A stretch of 64,000 bases of DNA from Bradyrhizobium diazoefficiens (GCF_018131185.1 NZ_JAFCJE010000002.1:248001-312000), one strand, 5' to 3'. Shown: positions 1 through 8,974, counted from the first letter of the stretch. Numbers and translations are program-made. The notes: generated by a model not told the origin, from the letters alone.

Positions 1-683
1 AGCTCCGCCCTGATCCTGCCGAGTTCGGCCTCACTGCGCATCGCGCGCGGAATGGCAATCGGGACTTCCTGCACGATGCGCGCGGGGCGCGGCGACAAGA
101 AGAACAGGCGGTCGCCGAGCCGGATCGCATCGTCGAGACTGTGGGTGACGAGCAGCGTCATCACCGGGCGACTCGCCACCAGCGTTGCGATCTCGTCGCG
201 CAAGCGGCCGGCGAGCGCGTCGTCGAGCGAGGCGAGGGGCTCGTCGAGCACCAGCAGATCGGGCTCGACTGCAAAGGCGCGGGCGAGCGCGACGCGCCGG
301 GCGAGGCCAAGCGACAACTCGCCGGGAAAGTGGCTGCGATGCGCGTCCAACTCGAGAATCCGGAAAAGCTCCGACAGCTTTGCCTCGGTCACGTCGGGCG
401 CCGCCAGCCGCACATTCTGCTCGACCGAGCGCCACGGCAACAGTCGCGGCTCCTGGAACACCATTCCGATCCGCGCCTGCGGTGGACGGGCGACATGGCC
501 CCTGAAATCGCCATCGAGCCCGAGGATGATGCGCAGCATCGTGCTCTTGCCGCAGCCCGAGGGGCCAATGAGCACGCCGACCTCGCCAGGGTTAAGCACG
601 AATTTGAGCGGCGCCAGCACCTCGTGCATCCCGCCGGCGGCACTTTTGAACGTCTTGCCGGTAATTTCGACCTCAAGCCGCAC
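1..683 (-). CDS. ABC transporter ATP-binding protein, nitrate/sulfonate/taurine type (3' end cut by window)
   Basis: This is the cytoplasmic ATPase of an SsuB/TauB/NrtD-type importer. Reading leftwards from a GTG at 683, the protein shows Walker A (GPSGCGKST), a Q-loop (MVFQEPRLLPW), a degenerate signature (LSLGLARRVALARA instead of LSGGQ), Walker B (LLVLDEP) and an H-loop (VTHSLDD). About 227 residues are visible and the C-terminus lies outside the window. The start overlaps the permease stop by 11 bp, so it is the third gene of a binding protein–permease–ATPase operon. The substrate cannot be read from the sequence. The LSLG signature is a modest departure from the family but is known among such ATPases. 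Confidence 0.9.
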   Translation of the reverse strand, partial: MRLEVEITGKTFKSAAGGMHEVLAPLKFVLNPGEVGVLIGPSGCGKSTMLRIILGLDGDFRGHVARPPQARIGMVFQEPRLLPWRSVEQNVRLAAPDVTEAKLSELFRILELDAHRSHFPGELSLGLARRVALARAFAVEPDLLVLDEPLASLDDALAGRLRDEIATLVASRPVMTLLVTHSLDDAIRLGDRLFFLSPRPARIVQEVPIAIPRAMRSEAELGRIRAE

Positions 684-1410
684 GGGGCCGCCACCGTGTT
701 GCGCGGGCTTCGAACGGCTGCACCAGCAAGGTTTCGATCACGAGCACGACCGCAGCGAATGTTAGCGAATAAGCGAGCAGCCGCGGTGTGTCGAACAGCT
801 GAAAGGCGACGCCGATCTCGAAGCCGACGCCGTTCGGACGCCCAAGCAACTCGGCGACCAATACGATCTTCCATACCAGCGACAGTCCGGAGCGGGCCGC
901 GGCGGCGATATAGGGCGCAAGCTGCGGCAGCACGACATGGCGGAATGCGCGCCAACGCGTCATCGCGAACACGCTCGCCATCTCGTCGAGCGAGCGGTCG
1001 AGCGCACGGGTGCCCTCGCGCAAGGTGACGACCGCCGTCGGCAGCTTGTTGATGGCGATCGCTGCGATTGCGGCGGTCTCGGTCAGTCCGGCCCAGATAT
1101 AGGCCAGCACGATCACGACCAGCGCAGGCAGGTTGAGCAGCAGGATCAGCCAGGGATCGCCGAGCCGGTCGGCGAGCCTGACCCGTCCCATCAGATAGCC
1201 GATCGCGCTGCCGAGCGACATCGCCAGCACGAAGGCGAGCGTGACCCGCGCCAGCGTGGCGCCGAGATGCAGGAACAGCGCGCCCGATGAGGCTTCCGCG
1301 ATCATCACCTCGAGCACGGCCGGCGGGGAGGGCAGCTTTGCGCCACCGACGAACAGTGCGGCAATCCACCAGGTCACGAGGAACAGGGCGAACGATAGAA
1401 GACGCAGCAC
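673..1410 (-). CDS. ABC transporter permease, SsuC/TauC-like
   Basis: Inner-membrane permease of about 245 aa in the BPD_transp_1 (SsuC/TauC/NrtB) family. It has several hydrophobic helices and the EAA-loop region (around LDEMASVFAMTRWRAFRHVVLP) that contacts the ATPase. I chose the GTG at 1410 because a GGAG motif sits just upstream and the gene then follows the binding-protein stop by one base. An upstream ATG in the same frame would add a non-hydrophobic tail that only shadows the neighbouring gene. It overlaps the ATPase start at its 3' end. Confidence 0.9.
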   Translation of the reverse strand: MLRLLSFALFLVTWWIAALFVGGAKLPSPPAVLEVMIAEASSGALFLHLGATLARVTLAFVLAMSLGSAIGYLMGRVRLADRLGDPWLILLLNLPALVVIVLAYIWAGLTETAAIAAIAINKLPTAVVTLREGTRALDRSLDEMASVFAMTRWRAFRHVVLPQLAPYIAAAARSGLSLVWKIVLVAELLGRPNGVGFEIGVAFQLFDTPRLLAYSLTFAAVVLVIETLLVQPFEARATRWRPRAA

Positions 1411-1411
1411 C

Positions 1412-2410
1412 TCAGTCTCCGGGCACGGCGTGATAGAAGGTGCCGGGATCGAGCTCGGCGGCGGGGCCGACGAGGTCGCGGCCGCCGATCTCGGCCAGCA
1501 CGCGGTAGAGCACGCGCGCATCCTTTTCTTCGTCCTCGATGCTCCGGCGCGGAATGCCGTCGCGATAGCGGTCGCGATAGGTCTTGAGCAGGGTGGCATC
1601 GCTGGTGCCTGTCAGTGGCGCGATCTTGTCCCAGGCCGCATCCGAGTTCACCAGCAGCTGCTTGGCCTTGCGGGTCATGGCGATGAAGCGCGCCACCGCT
1701 TCGCGATGGCTGGCGGCCCAACGCTCGTCAAAGACATAGCCGACCGCCGAGACAGCGCCCTTGGCTCCAAGCTTCGGCAAGATGTCCTCGATGCCGGCGA
1801 GGCGCCTAAAACCCTTGGCTTCGAGCTGGGCGCAGAAATTCCAGAAATTGAGGCTTGCATCCATCTCGCCGTCGAGGGATTTGGCGGCGATCAAGGGCGG
1901 AGCGCCATAGGCGATAGTTGCCTCCGTCTTCAGGTCGATGCCGTCCTGCTTCATGCGCGCCTGGAGCAGCAGCCAGCTCTTGTCGATGGCTCCGCCGGCA
2001 ACCGCGAGCTTGCGTCCCTTCAGGTCGGCGAGCGACTTGATCGGCGACGAGGCCGGGACCATCACCGCGCCGAGCGCGCTGGAATAGGGATAGAAGGTGA
2101 GCTTGGCGCCGAGCGCCCGCTCGCGCGACACCCACAGCCAGTCCGACAGGATGATGTCGGCGCCGCCTGCGCGCATGGCGATCTTGCCGGCCTCGGTGCT
2201 CGCGAGCTCGGAGACTTCCAGCGAGAGGTCCGCTTCCTTGTCGAGACCGTTCGCGCGGATCGCAGCCAGCTCCCAGGAGAATGTTCCGGTTTTCTGCACC
2301 GCAAGGCGAATGGTATCCGCGGCGCGCCCGGGTACGGCCAGCGTCAGCGCCAGCGCCGTTGCGAGCGCCAATGTTCGACCAAGTGCCCTTGTCACACCGA
2401 GTGCTCTCAT
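1412..2410 (-). CDS. ABC transporter periplasmic substrate-binding protein, SsuA/TauA/NrtA-like
   Basis: Exported solute-binding protein of about 332 aa and first gene of the importer operon. The start MRALGVTRALGRTLALATAL gives a good Sec signal peptide ending near VPGRAA; an ATG 17 codons upstream has no ribosome site. The mature part has the NMT1/THI5-like type II fold features: a TFSWELAA N-terminal segment, a VMVPASSPIKSLADLKGRKLAV hinge region and IAYGAPPLIAAKSLDGEMDA. The ligand is unknown; sulfonates, nitrate, pyrimidines or an aromatic would all fit this family. Confidence 0.88.
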   Translation of the reverse strand: MRALGVTRALGRTLALATALALTLAVPGRAADTIRLAVQKTGTFSWELAAIRANGLDKEADLSLEVSELASTEAGKIAMRAGGADIILSDWLWVSRERALGAKLTFYPYSSALGAVMVPASSPIKSLADLKGRKLAVAGGAIDKSWLLLQARMKQDGIDLKTEATIAYGAPPLIAAKSLDGEMDASLNFWNFCAQLEAKGFRRLAGIEDILPKLGAKGAVSAVGYVFDERWAASHREAVARFIAMTRKAKQLLVNSDAAWDKIAPLTGTSDATLLKTYRDRYRDGIPRRSIEDEEKDARVLYRVLAEIGGRDLVGPAAELDPGTFYHAVPGD

Positions 2411-2497
2411 CACCTTGTGAGCCGTTTCCTCTGACAGAGTGCTTTTCAGGACAATACGCATAGCATAGCTTTGGTCGCAACCAGCGGGAGGATGCGC

Positions 2498-2857
2498 ATG
2501 AAACTGGCCGGACAGCTACGACCGATTGTCGCCGCATTGACGGTGCTGGCGGCGACGGTGTGCGTGGCGCGGGCCGAGGAAGCCAATGATTATCCCACGT
2601 CGGCGCGCGCGGAGTACGTTTATGGCTGCATGAAGGCCAATGGCGAGAGCCGGCAGTCGATCGAGCAATGTTCCTGCTCGATCGACGTGGTGGCCTCAAT
2701 CGTCCCCTATGAGCGCTATGTTACCGCGGAGACCGCGCTCAGCATGTCCCAGGTGCGCGGCAATCTTGGTGTTCAGTTCCGTACCTCGGAGCAGGCGAAC
2801 ACGGCGGTGAACGATTTGAGGCGGGCGCAGGCGGAGGCTGAGGTGAGGTGTTTCTAG
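2498..2857 (+). CDS. Small exported protein with conserved cysteines, function unknown
   Basis: A protein of about 119 aa with an N-terminal Sec signal (KLAGQLRPIVAALTVLAATV, cut near ARAEE) and three clustered Cys residues (YGCMKANG and EQCSCS), plus a C-terminal Cys. The start at 2498 is chosen because a GGGAGG motif lies about 6 bp upstream; an ATG at 2492 is too close to it. The gene is divergent from the ABC importer operon with under 90 bp between the starts, so the two may share control. I do not recognise a domain. Confidence 0.7.
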   Translation: MKLAGQLRPIVAALTVLAATVCVARAEEANDYPTSARAEYVYGCMKANGESRQSIEQCSCSIDVVASIVPYERYVTAETALSMSQVRGNLGVQFRTSEQANTAVNDLRRAQAEAEVRCF

Positions 2858-2866
2858 TTTGCGACC

Positions 2867-3010
2867 GTCCCTCGTGGGAGAGGGCATCGCCGCCGGTTGA
2901 TTTGCAGACTGGGGGCAGGGGTCCGTCTCCCGCCTTCATGCGCATCGGGACGCGCGGAGCCAGCCCCCTCATTCGGCGCACGCCACCTTCTTCCACAAGG
3001 GGGGACGGGA
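2867..3010. repeat. Extragenic palindromic repeat, family A copy 1
   Basis: GC-rich element with half-sites resembling CTCGTGGGAGAGGG and CCACCTTCTTCCACAAGG, separated by a degenerate middle. The same layout occurs at 38547–38697 and 40676–40827 and, inside soxX, at 23698–23822. This copy is the most diverged. It sits between the convergent small exported protein and the SDR gene. Confidence 0.6.
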
Positions 3011-3033
3011 AGGGGCACTGAGTTCGTCTCCGC

Positions 3034-3834
3034 CTACCCCCGCCTCACGCTCGCCCCGCCGTCCACCGGCAGTGTCACGCCGGTGATGAAGCCCGCTTCG
3101 TCCGACGCCAGGAATAGTGCGGCATTGGCGACATCCCATCCGGTGCCCATTTTCTTGCGCAGCGGCACCTTGCTGTCTCGTTCGGCTTCGACCTCGGCGC
3201 GGGTCTTGGACCATTCGCGGGCACGGGTATCGACCGCCATCGGCGTATTCATCAGGCCGGGCAGGATGACGTTGGCCCGGATGCCGTATTCGGCGTTCTG
3301 ATAGGCGAGCTGTTCGGTAAACGCAATCATCGCCGATTTCGTCGCCTTGTAGGCGACGTAAGGATAGGTCGTAATCGCGGCCATCGAGGAGATGTTGATG
3401 ATGGCGCCACTGCGCTGCGTCCGCATGATCGGGACAACTTCTTTTGCCGCAAAAATGCAGCTCTTGAGATTGATGGCGACCACGCGGTCGAACGCCTCTT
3501 CGGTCAGTTGAAGCAGCTCCGCATCGCCGCCGGACAGGCTGACGCCGACATTGTTGTGCAGCACGTCGATGCGGCCCCAGCGCGACTGCGCGTCCGCCAC
3601 CATTGCCTTGATGTCGGCAGCTTTGGTCACATCGGCTTTGAAGGTCGCGGCCGTTCCTTGCTTTGCCGTGATCATCGCAACCGTTTCCTGTGCCGACTCC
3701 AGATGATGATCGACGCACAGGACCCTCGCGCCTTCGCGCGCGAAGGTCAGCGCGGTGGCGCGGCCGTTGCCCATCCCTTCGCCGGGGCTCTGGCCGGCTC
3801 CGACGACGATCGCGACCTTGTCCTTCAAGCGCAT
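3034..3834 (-). CDS. SDR family NAD(P)-dependent oxidoreductase
   Basis: Classical short-chain dehydrogenase of 266 aa. It has a glycine-rich cofactor loop at the N-terminus (VVGAGQSPGEGMGNG), a HNNVG motif in the NNAG position, Ser in INISSMAA, and Tyr/Lys in YKATK. The end VTLPVDGGASVRRG is typical of FabG-like enzymes. An acidic residue after the second strand (CVDHHLE) suggests NAD preference. The substrate is unknown. It is transcribed away from cyoA, with about 256 bp between the two starts. Confidence 0.85.
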   Translation of the reverse strand: MRLKDKVAIVVGAGQSPGEGMGNGRATALTFAREGARVLCVDHHLESAQETVAMITAKQGTAATFKADVTKAADIKAMVADAQSRWGRIDVLHNNVGVSLSGGDAELLQLTEEAFDRVVAINLKSCIFAAKEVVPIMRTQRSGAIINISSMAAITTYPYVAYKATKSAMIAFTEQLAYQNAEYGIRANVILPGLMNTPMAVDTRAREWSKTRAEVEAERDSKVPLRKKMGTGWDVANAALFLASDEAGFITGVTLPVDGGASVRRG

Positions 3835-3931
3835 CTCATTTCACTCCCCGGCTCTCGTCCTGTTCATCCCATTAATTTCGTGCAGACTAGCAACGGCCCT
3901 CAGCGGCGAGAAGGGCGCCGCTCCTGCGTTC

Positions 3932-3944
3932 ATGTCATTGACAT
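3932..3944. promoter_or_regulatory. Perfect palindrome ATGTCA-T-TGACAT, possible operator
   Basis: A 13-bp perfect dyad in the divergent region between the SDR gene and cyoA. It lies 58 bp before the EcfG-like element of cyo and about 98 bp from the SDR start. It could be a regulator site, but no protein can be assigned. Confidence 0.35.
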
Positions 3945-4001
3945 CACGTGGAATTGCATAATGCAGCCGGTCCGCTGTGCGTCGCCGACCCCAGTGGTCC
4001 A

Positions 4002-4026
4002 GGAACCGTTCCGAAGTCGCCGCGTT
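4002..4026 (+). promoter_or_regulatory. EcfG-type (general stress) promoter of cyoABCD
   Basis: The sequence reads GGAAC, sixteen bases, CGTT. This exactly matches the −35/−10 consensus of the alphaproteobacterial general-stress sigma factor EcfG. Transcription would begin near 4033, leaving about 57 nt before the ATG at 4091. No other gene lies downstream before cyoA. Confidence 0.65.
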
Positions 4027-4090
4027 TGTTGCGGAGCCTTTCCCGCGCTAGGCTGTGTCCCGGGGCTTCCCAACCGCCAGTAGCTTGCCG

Positions 4091-4924
4091 ATGAATCTGC
4101 TCGATCCGCAAGGACCCGTAGCTGCGGCCAACAGCACCATCCTGGTCGACTCCGTCTTCATCATGCTCGTGATCGTGGTGCCGACCATTTTCGCGATTTT
4201 GGCCTTTGCGTTCTGGTTTCGCGCTTCCAATACCAGGGCGCGCTACCAGCCTGACTTCGTCTATTCCGGCCGTATCGAGATGGTGGTGTGGGCTATTCCG
4301 GCGCTCACCGTCATCCTGCTCGGCGGCGTCGCCTGGATCGGCTCGCACCAGCTCGATCCCGCCGCGCCTGTGCCTGGCACCGGCAGCCCGGTGCGAATCC
4401 AGGCTGTCTCTCTCGACTGGAAATGGCTGTTCATCTATCCGGATCAGCGCATCGCCACCATCAACTCGCTGACGGTGCCGGCCGGTGCCGAGCTGAATTT
4501 CCAGCTGACGTCATCGAGCGTGATGAACACGTTCTTCATCCCGCAGCTCGGCAGCATGATCTACACCATGAACGGCATGGTGACGAAACTGAACCTGCGC
4601 GCCGACAACGAAGGCAAGCTGCAGGGATTGTCGGCGCATTTCTCCGGCGACGGTTTTCCGGACATGATGTTCGACGTCAACGTAGTCTCGCCGCTCGCGT
4701 TTCCCGATTGGGTTGCGGCCACGACAAAGTCTGACGCCGTGCTGAATGAGGACAGCTACAAGAAGCTGATGCAGCAGGGTATCGAGAAGGGAAGGCCGAC
4801 CTATCGTCTCGAAGACCCGCGCCTGTTCGACCTGATCGCGACGCAGCACATTCCACCGGGGCCCGGGCCGGAGTTGATCTCCGATGCCGGCCGTCCGCAC
4901 AGCGGAGGCCACGATGCTCGGTAA
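4091..4924 (+). CDS. cyoA: Cytochrome bo3-type ubiquinol oxidase subunit II
   Basis: Subunit II (about 277 aa) of the proton-pumping quinol oxidase. Two membrane helices (roughly 14–38 and 57–77) are followed by a periplasmic cupredoxin-like domain. The CuA ligand cysteines of cytochrome c oxidases are absent (region [17 protein letters not shown]), as expected for a quinol oxidase. The protein begins [14 protein letters not shown], which aligns with the start of mature CyoA just after the lipidated Cys, so no signal peptide or lipobox is encoded. An in-frame TAG at 4049 and the promoter at 4002–4026 exclude a longer version; only a GTG at 4055 could add 12 residues. It overlaps cyoB by 11 bp. 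Confidence 0.92.
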   Translation: MNLLDPQGPVAAANSTILVDSVFIMLVIVVPTIFAILAFAFWFRASNTRARYQPDFVYSGRIEMVVWAIPALTVILLGGVAWIGSHQLDPAAPVPGTGSPVRIQAVSLDWKWLFIYPDQRIATINSLTVPAGAELNFQLTSSSVMNTFFIPQLGSMIYTMNGMVTKLNLRADNEGKLQGLSAHFSGDGFPDMMFDVNVVSPLAFPDWVAATTKSDAVLNEDSYKKLMQQGIEKGRPTYRLEDPRLFDLIATQHIPPGPGPELISDAGRPHSGGHDAR

Positions 4925-6914
4925 GCTCGACTGGTCGGCCATTCCGTTCGATCAACCGATACCGCTCATCGCAGGCGCGGTGGTGCTGGTCGCAATTCTG
5001 GGTGTGCTGGCCTGGGTCGTGGTGAAGGGGCATCTGCCCTATCTCTGGAACGAATGGATCACCAGCGTCGATCACAAGCGCATCGGCGTCATGTATGTGC
5101 TGCTGGCCTCGGTGATGCTGCTGCGCGGCGGCAGCGACGCCATCATGATGCGGATCCAGCAGGCCGTCGCCTACCAGTCGCAGGGCTATCTGCCGCCCGA
5201 GCACTACAACCAGATCTTCTCGGCGCACGGCACCATCATGATCTTCTTCGTGGCGATGCCGTTCGTGATCGGACTGATGAACCTGATCGTGCCACTGCAG
5301 CTCGGCGTGCGCGACGTCGCGTTCCCGACGCTGAATTCGGTCGGCTTCTGGCTGACGGCGACGGGCGCGCTGCTGGTCAATATCTCGCTCGTGGTCGGCG
5401 AGTTCGCCCGCACCGGCTGGCTCGCCTTTCCGCCGCTGTCGGAATTGTCCTACTCGCCCGGCGTCGGCGTCGACTATTACGCATGGTCGCTTCAAATCTC
5501 CGGCGTCGGGACGCTGGTGGCTGGCATCAATCTGGTCACGACAGTGCTGAAGCTGCGCACCAGGGGCATGAATTATCTGCGCATGCCGATGTTCTGCTGG
5601 ACCACGCTGGCCTCGAACCTTCTCATCGTCGCAGCCTTTCCGATCCTCACCGCCACGTTGGCGATGCTCTTGCTCGACCGCTACCTCGGCTTCCATTTCT
5701 TCACCAACGAGGCCGGCGGCAACGTCATGATGTTCATGAACCTGATCTGGGCTTGGGGGCATCCGGAGGTCTACATCCTCGTGCTGCCCGCCTTCGGCAT
5801 CTTCTCCGAGGTGGTCTCGACCTTCTCCGGCAAAGCGCTGTTCGGCTATCGCTCGATGGTGCTCGCCACCATGGCGATCTGCGTCATCTCCTTCATGGTC
5901 TGGCTGCATCACTTCTTCACGATGGGGGCGGGGCCAAACGTCAACGCCATCTTCGGCATCGCCAGCATGATCATCGCGGTGCCGACAGGCGTGAAGATCT
6001 ACAATTGGCTGTTCACGATGTATGGCGGCCGCATCCGCTTTGCGACCCCGATGCTGTGGGCAATCGGGTTCATGGTGACGTTCATCATCGGCGGACTGAC
6101 GGGCGTGCTGCTCGCGGTGCCGCCGGCCGACTTCATCCTCCACAACAGCATGTTCCTGGTGGCGCATTTCCACAACGTCATCATCGGCGGCGTGCTGTTC
6201 GGCGTCTTCGCCGGCCTCGAATACTGGTTTCCGAAGGCGTTCGGTTTCCGCCTCGACGAACGCTGGGGCAAGGCCGGGTTCTGGTTCACCTTCGTCGGCT
6301 TTTTCATCACCTTCATGCCGCTCTACATCGTCGGCTTGCTCGGCATGACGCGGCGGATGCAGCATTACGACGTCGCGGCGTGGCGGCCCTGGATGATCGT
6401 TGCGGCGGTCGGCGTGGCGGTGCTGACGATCGGCGTGATCTGCCAGATCGTGCAACTCGTCGTCAGCGTCCGCAACCGCGAGGCCTTGCGCGATCGTACC
6501 GGCGATCCCTGGGACGGGCGCTCGCTGGAATGGGCGACCTCATCGCCGCCGCCGGTGTTCAATTTCGCGTTCAATCCCGACGTGCGAGGCGAGGACGCCT
6601 ATTGGGAGATGAAGGCCCGTGCCAAAGAGCAATCGCTCGATGCTGACCGGCGGGAGTATCAGGACATCGAGATGCCCCGGAATTCCCCGACCGGCTTCGT
6701 CTGCGCTTTCTTCGCCACCATCATGGGCTTTGCGTTGATCTGGCACATCTGGTGGATGGTGGTCCTCGGCGGCTTGGGCGCGTGGGCGACCTTCGTCGTG
6801 TTCGCCTGGCGGGATCACGACGAATACGTCATCCCGGCCGAGCAGGTTGCGGCGATAGACCGCGTCAATATCGAGGAGCGGCGCAGCCTCGTCAGCATGG
6901 CGGGGGCAATCTGA
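4914..6914 (+). CDS. cyoB: Cytochrome bo3-type ubiquinol oxidase subunit I
   Basis: Catalytic subunit of 666 aa holding the low-spin haem, the binuclear haem/CuB centre and the quinol site. The quinol-binding residues match E. coli CyoB: Arg71 and Asp75 (RGGSDAIMM), and His97/Gln100 (HYNQ). Haem and copper ligands are visible in [14 protein letters not shown] (with the cross-linked Tyr), LHHFF and HFHNVIIGG. The start at 4914 has AGCGGAGG upstream; a start at 4884 would lengthen the overlap with cyoA without adding conserved sequence. It is the second gene of a tight cyoABCD operon. Confidence 0.97.
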   Translation: MLGKLDWSAIPFDQPIPLIAGAVVLVAILGVLAWVVVKGHLPYLWNEWITSVDHKRIGVMYVLLASVMLLRGGSDAIMMRIQQAVAYQSQGYLPPEHYNQIFSAHGTIMIFFVAMPFVIGLMNLIVPLQLGVRDVAFPTLNSVGFWLTATGALLVNISLVVGEFARTGWLAFPPLSELSYSPGVGVDYYAWSLQISGVGTLVAGINLVTTVLKLRTRGMNYLRMPMFCWTTLASNLLIVAAFPILTATLAMLLLDRYLGFHFFTNEAGGNVMMFMNLIWAWGHPEVYILVLPAFGIFSEVVSTFSGKALFGYRSMVLATMAICVISFMVWLHHFFTMGAGPNVNAIFGIASMIIAVPTGVKIYNWLFTMYGGRIRFATPMLWAIGFMVTFIIGGLTGVLLAVPPADFILHNSMFLVAHFHNVIIGGVLFGVFAGLEYWFPKAFGFRLDERWGKAGFWFTFVGFFITFMPLYIVGLLGMTRRMQHYDVAAWRPWMIVAAVGVAVLTIGVICQIVQLVVSVRNREALRDRTGDPWDGRSLEWATSSPPPVFNFAFNPDVRGEDAYWEMKARAKEQSLDADRREYQDIEMPRNSPTGFVCAFFATIMGFALIWHIWWMVVLGGLGAWATFVVFAWRDHDEYVIPAEQVAAIDRVNIEERRSLVSMAGAI

Positions 6915-7555
6915 TGGCGATCACCGCGACAGCCGGCCACGCGCATGCCGATCCCCATCATGTCGGGCTCGTCATCGAGCATCCCGGACCTGCGTCGAAG
7001 CGGATCGTGACCGCCTACGGGTTCTGGATATTCCTGCTCTCGGACATCGTGATGTTCTCCTGCTTCTTCGCCGCCTATGCCGTGCTGTCTGGCCAGACTG
7101 CGGGCGGCCCGAAGGGCTCTGAGATATTCGAGCAGAAGAACGTCGCGATCGAGACGGTCTGCCTGCTCTTGTCGAGCTTCACCTGCGGCATGGCCAGCAT
7201 CGCCGCCGATGTGCGCAACCGGTTCTGGTTCTATCTCAGCATGACCGCGACCTGTGTGCTCGGGTTGATCTTTCTCGTCCTCGAGTTCCGCGAGTTCGCC
7301 GATCTCATCGAGCGCGGCTACGGCCCGTCGCGCAGCGCGTTCCTGACTGCGTTCTTCTCGCTGGTTGGCTGCCACGGCCTGCACGTTTCCGCCGGTGTGC
7401 TGTGGCTGCTCACCATGATGGCCCAGGTCTTCGCAAAGGGCTTTCGAGCCGACATCCTGCGCCGGATGCTGTGCTTTGCGCTGTTCTGGCACGCGCTCGA
7501 CATCATCTGGGTGGCAGTGTTCTCCGTCGTTTACTTGCTCGGGAGTGGCGTATGA
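6914..7555 (+). CDS. cyoC: Cytochrome bo3-type ubiquinol oxidase subunit III
   Basis: Five-helix membrane subunit of 213 aa (COX3 family). Hallmarks are YGFWIFLLSDIVMFSCFFAAY near the first helix, SFTCGMAS, and the Glu-containing VLEFREFADLIERGYGPSRSAF loop before GCHGLHVSAG. The ATG at 6914 overlaps the cyoB stop. It stabilises subunit I and probably the proton path. Confidence 0.95.
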   Translation: MAITATAGHAHADPHHVGLVIEHPGPASKRIVTAYGFWIFLLSDIVMFSCFFAAYAVLSGQTAGGPKGSEIFEQKNVAIETVCLLLSSFTCGMASIAADVRNRFWFYLSMTATCVLGLIFLVLEFREFADLIERGYGPSRSAFLTAFFSLVGCHGLHVSAGVLWLLTMMAQVFAKGFRADILRRMLCFALFWHALDIIWVAVFSVVYLLGSGV

Positions 7556-7938
7556 GCGATCAGACCCACGTGCGCACCGACCATGACCTCGCGCCAGGCG
7601 AGGAAGAGCAGCACAGCATCGGCACCCGCATCCTCGGCTATGTCGTCGGCCTCGTCCTGGCGTTGCTGCTCACCGCGACGTCGTTCTTCATCGCGGGCAC
7701 GGATCTCGTCTGGCAACCCTCCATCCCTGTCGCGCTGATCGTGCTCGCGATCGCGCAGATGGGGGTGCATTTGGTGTTCTTCCTGCACATCACCACCGGC
7801 CCCGACAACACCAACAACGTGCTGGCGCTCGCCTTCGGCCTTTTCGTCGTTTTCCTCGTGATCGGAGGGAGCGTCTGGATCATGGCTAATCTGAATGCCA
7901 ACATGGCGCCGATGGACCACGTCATGCGGGTGCACTGA
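7552..7938 (+). CDS. cyoD: Cytochrome bo3-type ubiquinol oxidase subunit IV
   Basis: Small three-helix subunit of 128 aa (COX4_pro family). The hallmark QMGVHLVFFLHI lies in the middle helix. The ATG overlaps the cyoC stop by four bases (ATGA). No cyoE (haem O synthase) follows, so haem O synthesis must be encoded elsewhere if this enzyme uses haem O. Confidence 0.95.
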   Translation: MSDQTHVRTDHDLAPGEEEQHSIGTRILGYVVGLVLALLLTATSFFIAGTDLVWQPSIPVALIVLAIAQMGVHLVFFLHITTGPDNTNNVLALAFGLFVVFLVIGGSVWIMANLNANMAPMDHVMRVH

Positions 7939-7977
7939 CGCGCCCGGGCATGACGGGCTCGGTTCTGGAGCGACGCA

Positions 7978-8011
7978 CAAAAAAGAAGAGCCGCTTGTGA
8001 TGACAAGCGGC
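7978..8011 (-). terminator. Rho-independent terminator for the minus-strand nuclease gene
   Basis: Eight-base stem GCCGCTTG/CAAGCGGC (7990–8011) with a 6-nt loop. On the minus strand it is followed by a T-rich tract (TCTTCTTTTTTG). It lies between convergent cyoD and the nuclease gene, so it ends the nuclease transcript; on the plus strand no T tract follows. Confidence 0.7.
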
Positions 8012-8081
8012 CCAAGTCTAGGGAGGAAACGCCCAAGCAAGGCAATCGGGCCGGAGCCGGATTGCTGCCAAGGAACGCATG

Positions 8082-8095
8082 CGCAAGCGCTTGCG
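8082..8095. repeat. 14-bp perfect palindrome CGCAAGCGCTTGCG
   Basis: Self-complementary site in the 247-bp convergent region between cyoD and the nuclease gene. The AAGCGCTT core resembles LacI-family half-sites, but neither neighbouring gene starts here, so a promoter role is unlikely. Nothing else is recognisable between 8012 and 8185. Confidence 0.3.
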
Positions 8096-8185
8096 TACGC
8101 ATACAAATGCGGCAACTCCCGATGAAGTTCAATTCCGGATCAATACGGACCCGGACTACCACTCACGGATGCGTGAACGATTTTC

Positions 8186-8974
8186 TCACTTTGGCCGGCG
8201 GCAATTATAGGCCTTGCGAAAGCCGGCTGCCTGGGCGTCGTCCTCGGAGCAGAACCAGCGGTCCGGCTTGGTCGTCGCCGGGTAGCTCGGGCAGCCCCGC
8301 AGGTGATAGATGCCGATATTGCCGGTGACGCGGGCGCGCACTGCAAGCTTGCCCTTGATGCTGCAGCTCGGCGGCATCGTCAGCTCCTCGGGGAACAGCA
8401 CGGCGCGGATTTCCTTGTCTCGGTCCTGGCGGCAGGCAGCGCCCAGCAGCGCGCCGTCCTTCTTGCCGGCGCGGAAGTCTTGCGGCGCAACAAAGCAGCC
8501 CTTCCAGATCCCGACGGCGGCTGTCTTGGCTTCGGCCGCAACCGGCTTGACGTTCGCCTTGATCGGCTCCCGCGCGACGGCAAAGCCGAGCTTGATCAGC
8601 TGTTCGTTCAAAGTCGATTTGTCGCCCTCGGCCGTGCAGATCGCCCGGTGCCGCTTGCCAAAACTCTTCTCCGGCCCGACATCGTCACAGCGCACCGTCC
8701 GCTTGCCGATCAGCTTGGCCAACTGGTCGCGCGCCTCGATGCCGCAGGTCCAGGGATCGGCGTGATCGTCGATACAGACCTGGTCCAGCTCGGGCGCGTC
8801 GACGCCGTCGAGCCGATAGGTGGCGTCGCCAAGCTGGATGGAGTTGCCGTCGCGGACGGTCGCGGTCCCAGTCAGCGCGAAAGCCGGCTCGGAGGAGGCC
8901 AGGAATCCGGACAAGACGAAAAACCCAACGAGCGCAAAAGCGCGGGCTGCGGCAAAGACATTTCGGAAGGACAT
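8186..8974 (-). CDS. Exported thermonuclease-family protein with C-terminal sunset-like domain
   Basis: A 262-aa protein with a signal peptide ([24 protein letters not shown]) followed by a staphylococcal-nuclease fold. Arg and acidic residues in [11 protein letters not shown] match the catalytic strand (Arg35/Asp40/Glu43 of SNase), and FGKRHRAIC supplies the second Arg. The C-terminal 55 residues ([15 protein letters not shown] … [21 protein letters not shown]) match the small sunset/Ada-like module often attached to such nucleases. It is probably a periplasmic or secreted DNA/RNA-degrading enzyme. It is a single gene with its own terminator. Confidence 0.82.
   Translation of the reverse strand: MSFRNVFAAARAFALVGFFVLSGFLASSEPAFALTGTATVRDGNSIQLGDATYRLDGVDAPELDQVCIDDHADPWTCGIEARDQLAKLIGKRTVRCDDVGPEKSFGKRHRAICTAEGDKSTLNEQLIKLGFAVAREPIKANVKPVAAEAKTAAVGIWKGCFVAPQDFRAGKKDGALLGAACRQDRDKEIRAVLFPEELTMPPSCSIKGKLAVRARVTGNIGIYHLRGCPSYPATTKPDRWFCSEDDAQAAGFRKAYNCRRPK

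Noticed and set aside
3961..4083. Frame with ALGC as a possible displaced CyoA lipobox
   Set aside because: The stretch is not hydrophobic, has a poor −3/−2 fit, is out of frame with cyoA and would begin upstream of the predicted transcript start.
4677..6455. 592-codon open frame antisense to cyoB, rich in His, Asp and Arg
   Set aside because: It is the mirror of a clearly conserved gene in GC-rich DNA; its composition is that of a shadow frame and no motif is seen. The same holds for other long antisense frames, such as those over the permease at 19947, the Mo hydroxylase, fixI and fixN.
8082..8095. LacI-like palindrome as a promoter operator
   Set aside because: It lies between two converging genes with no start codon nearby, so a promoter role has no support; it is listed only as a repeat.
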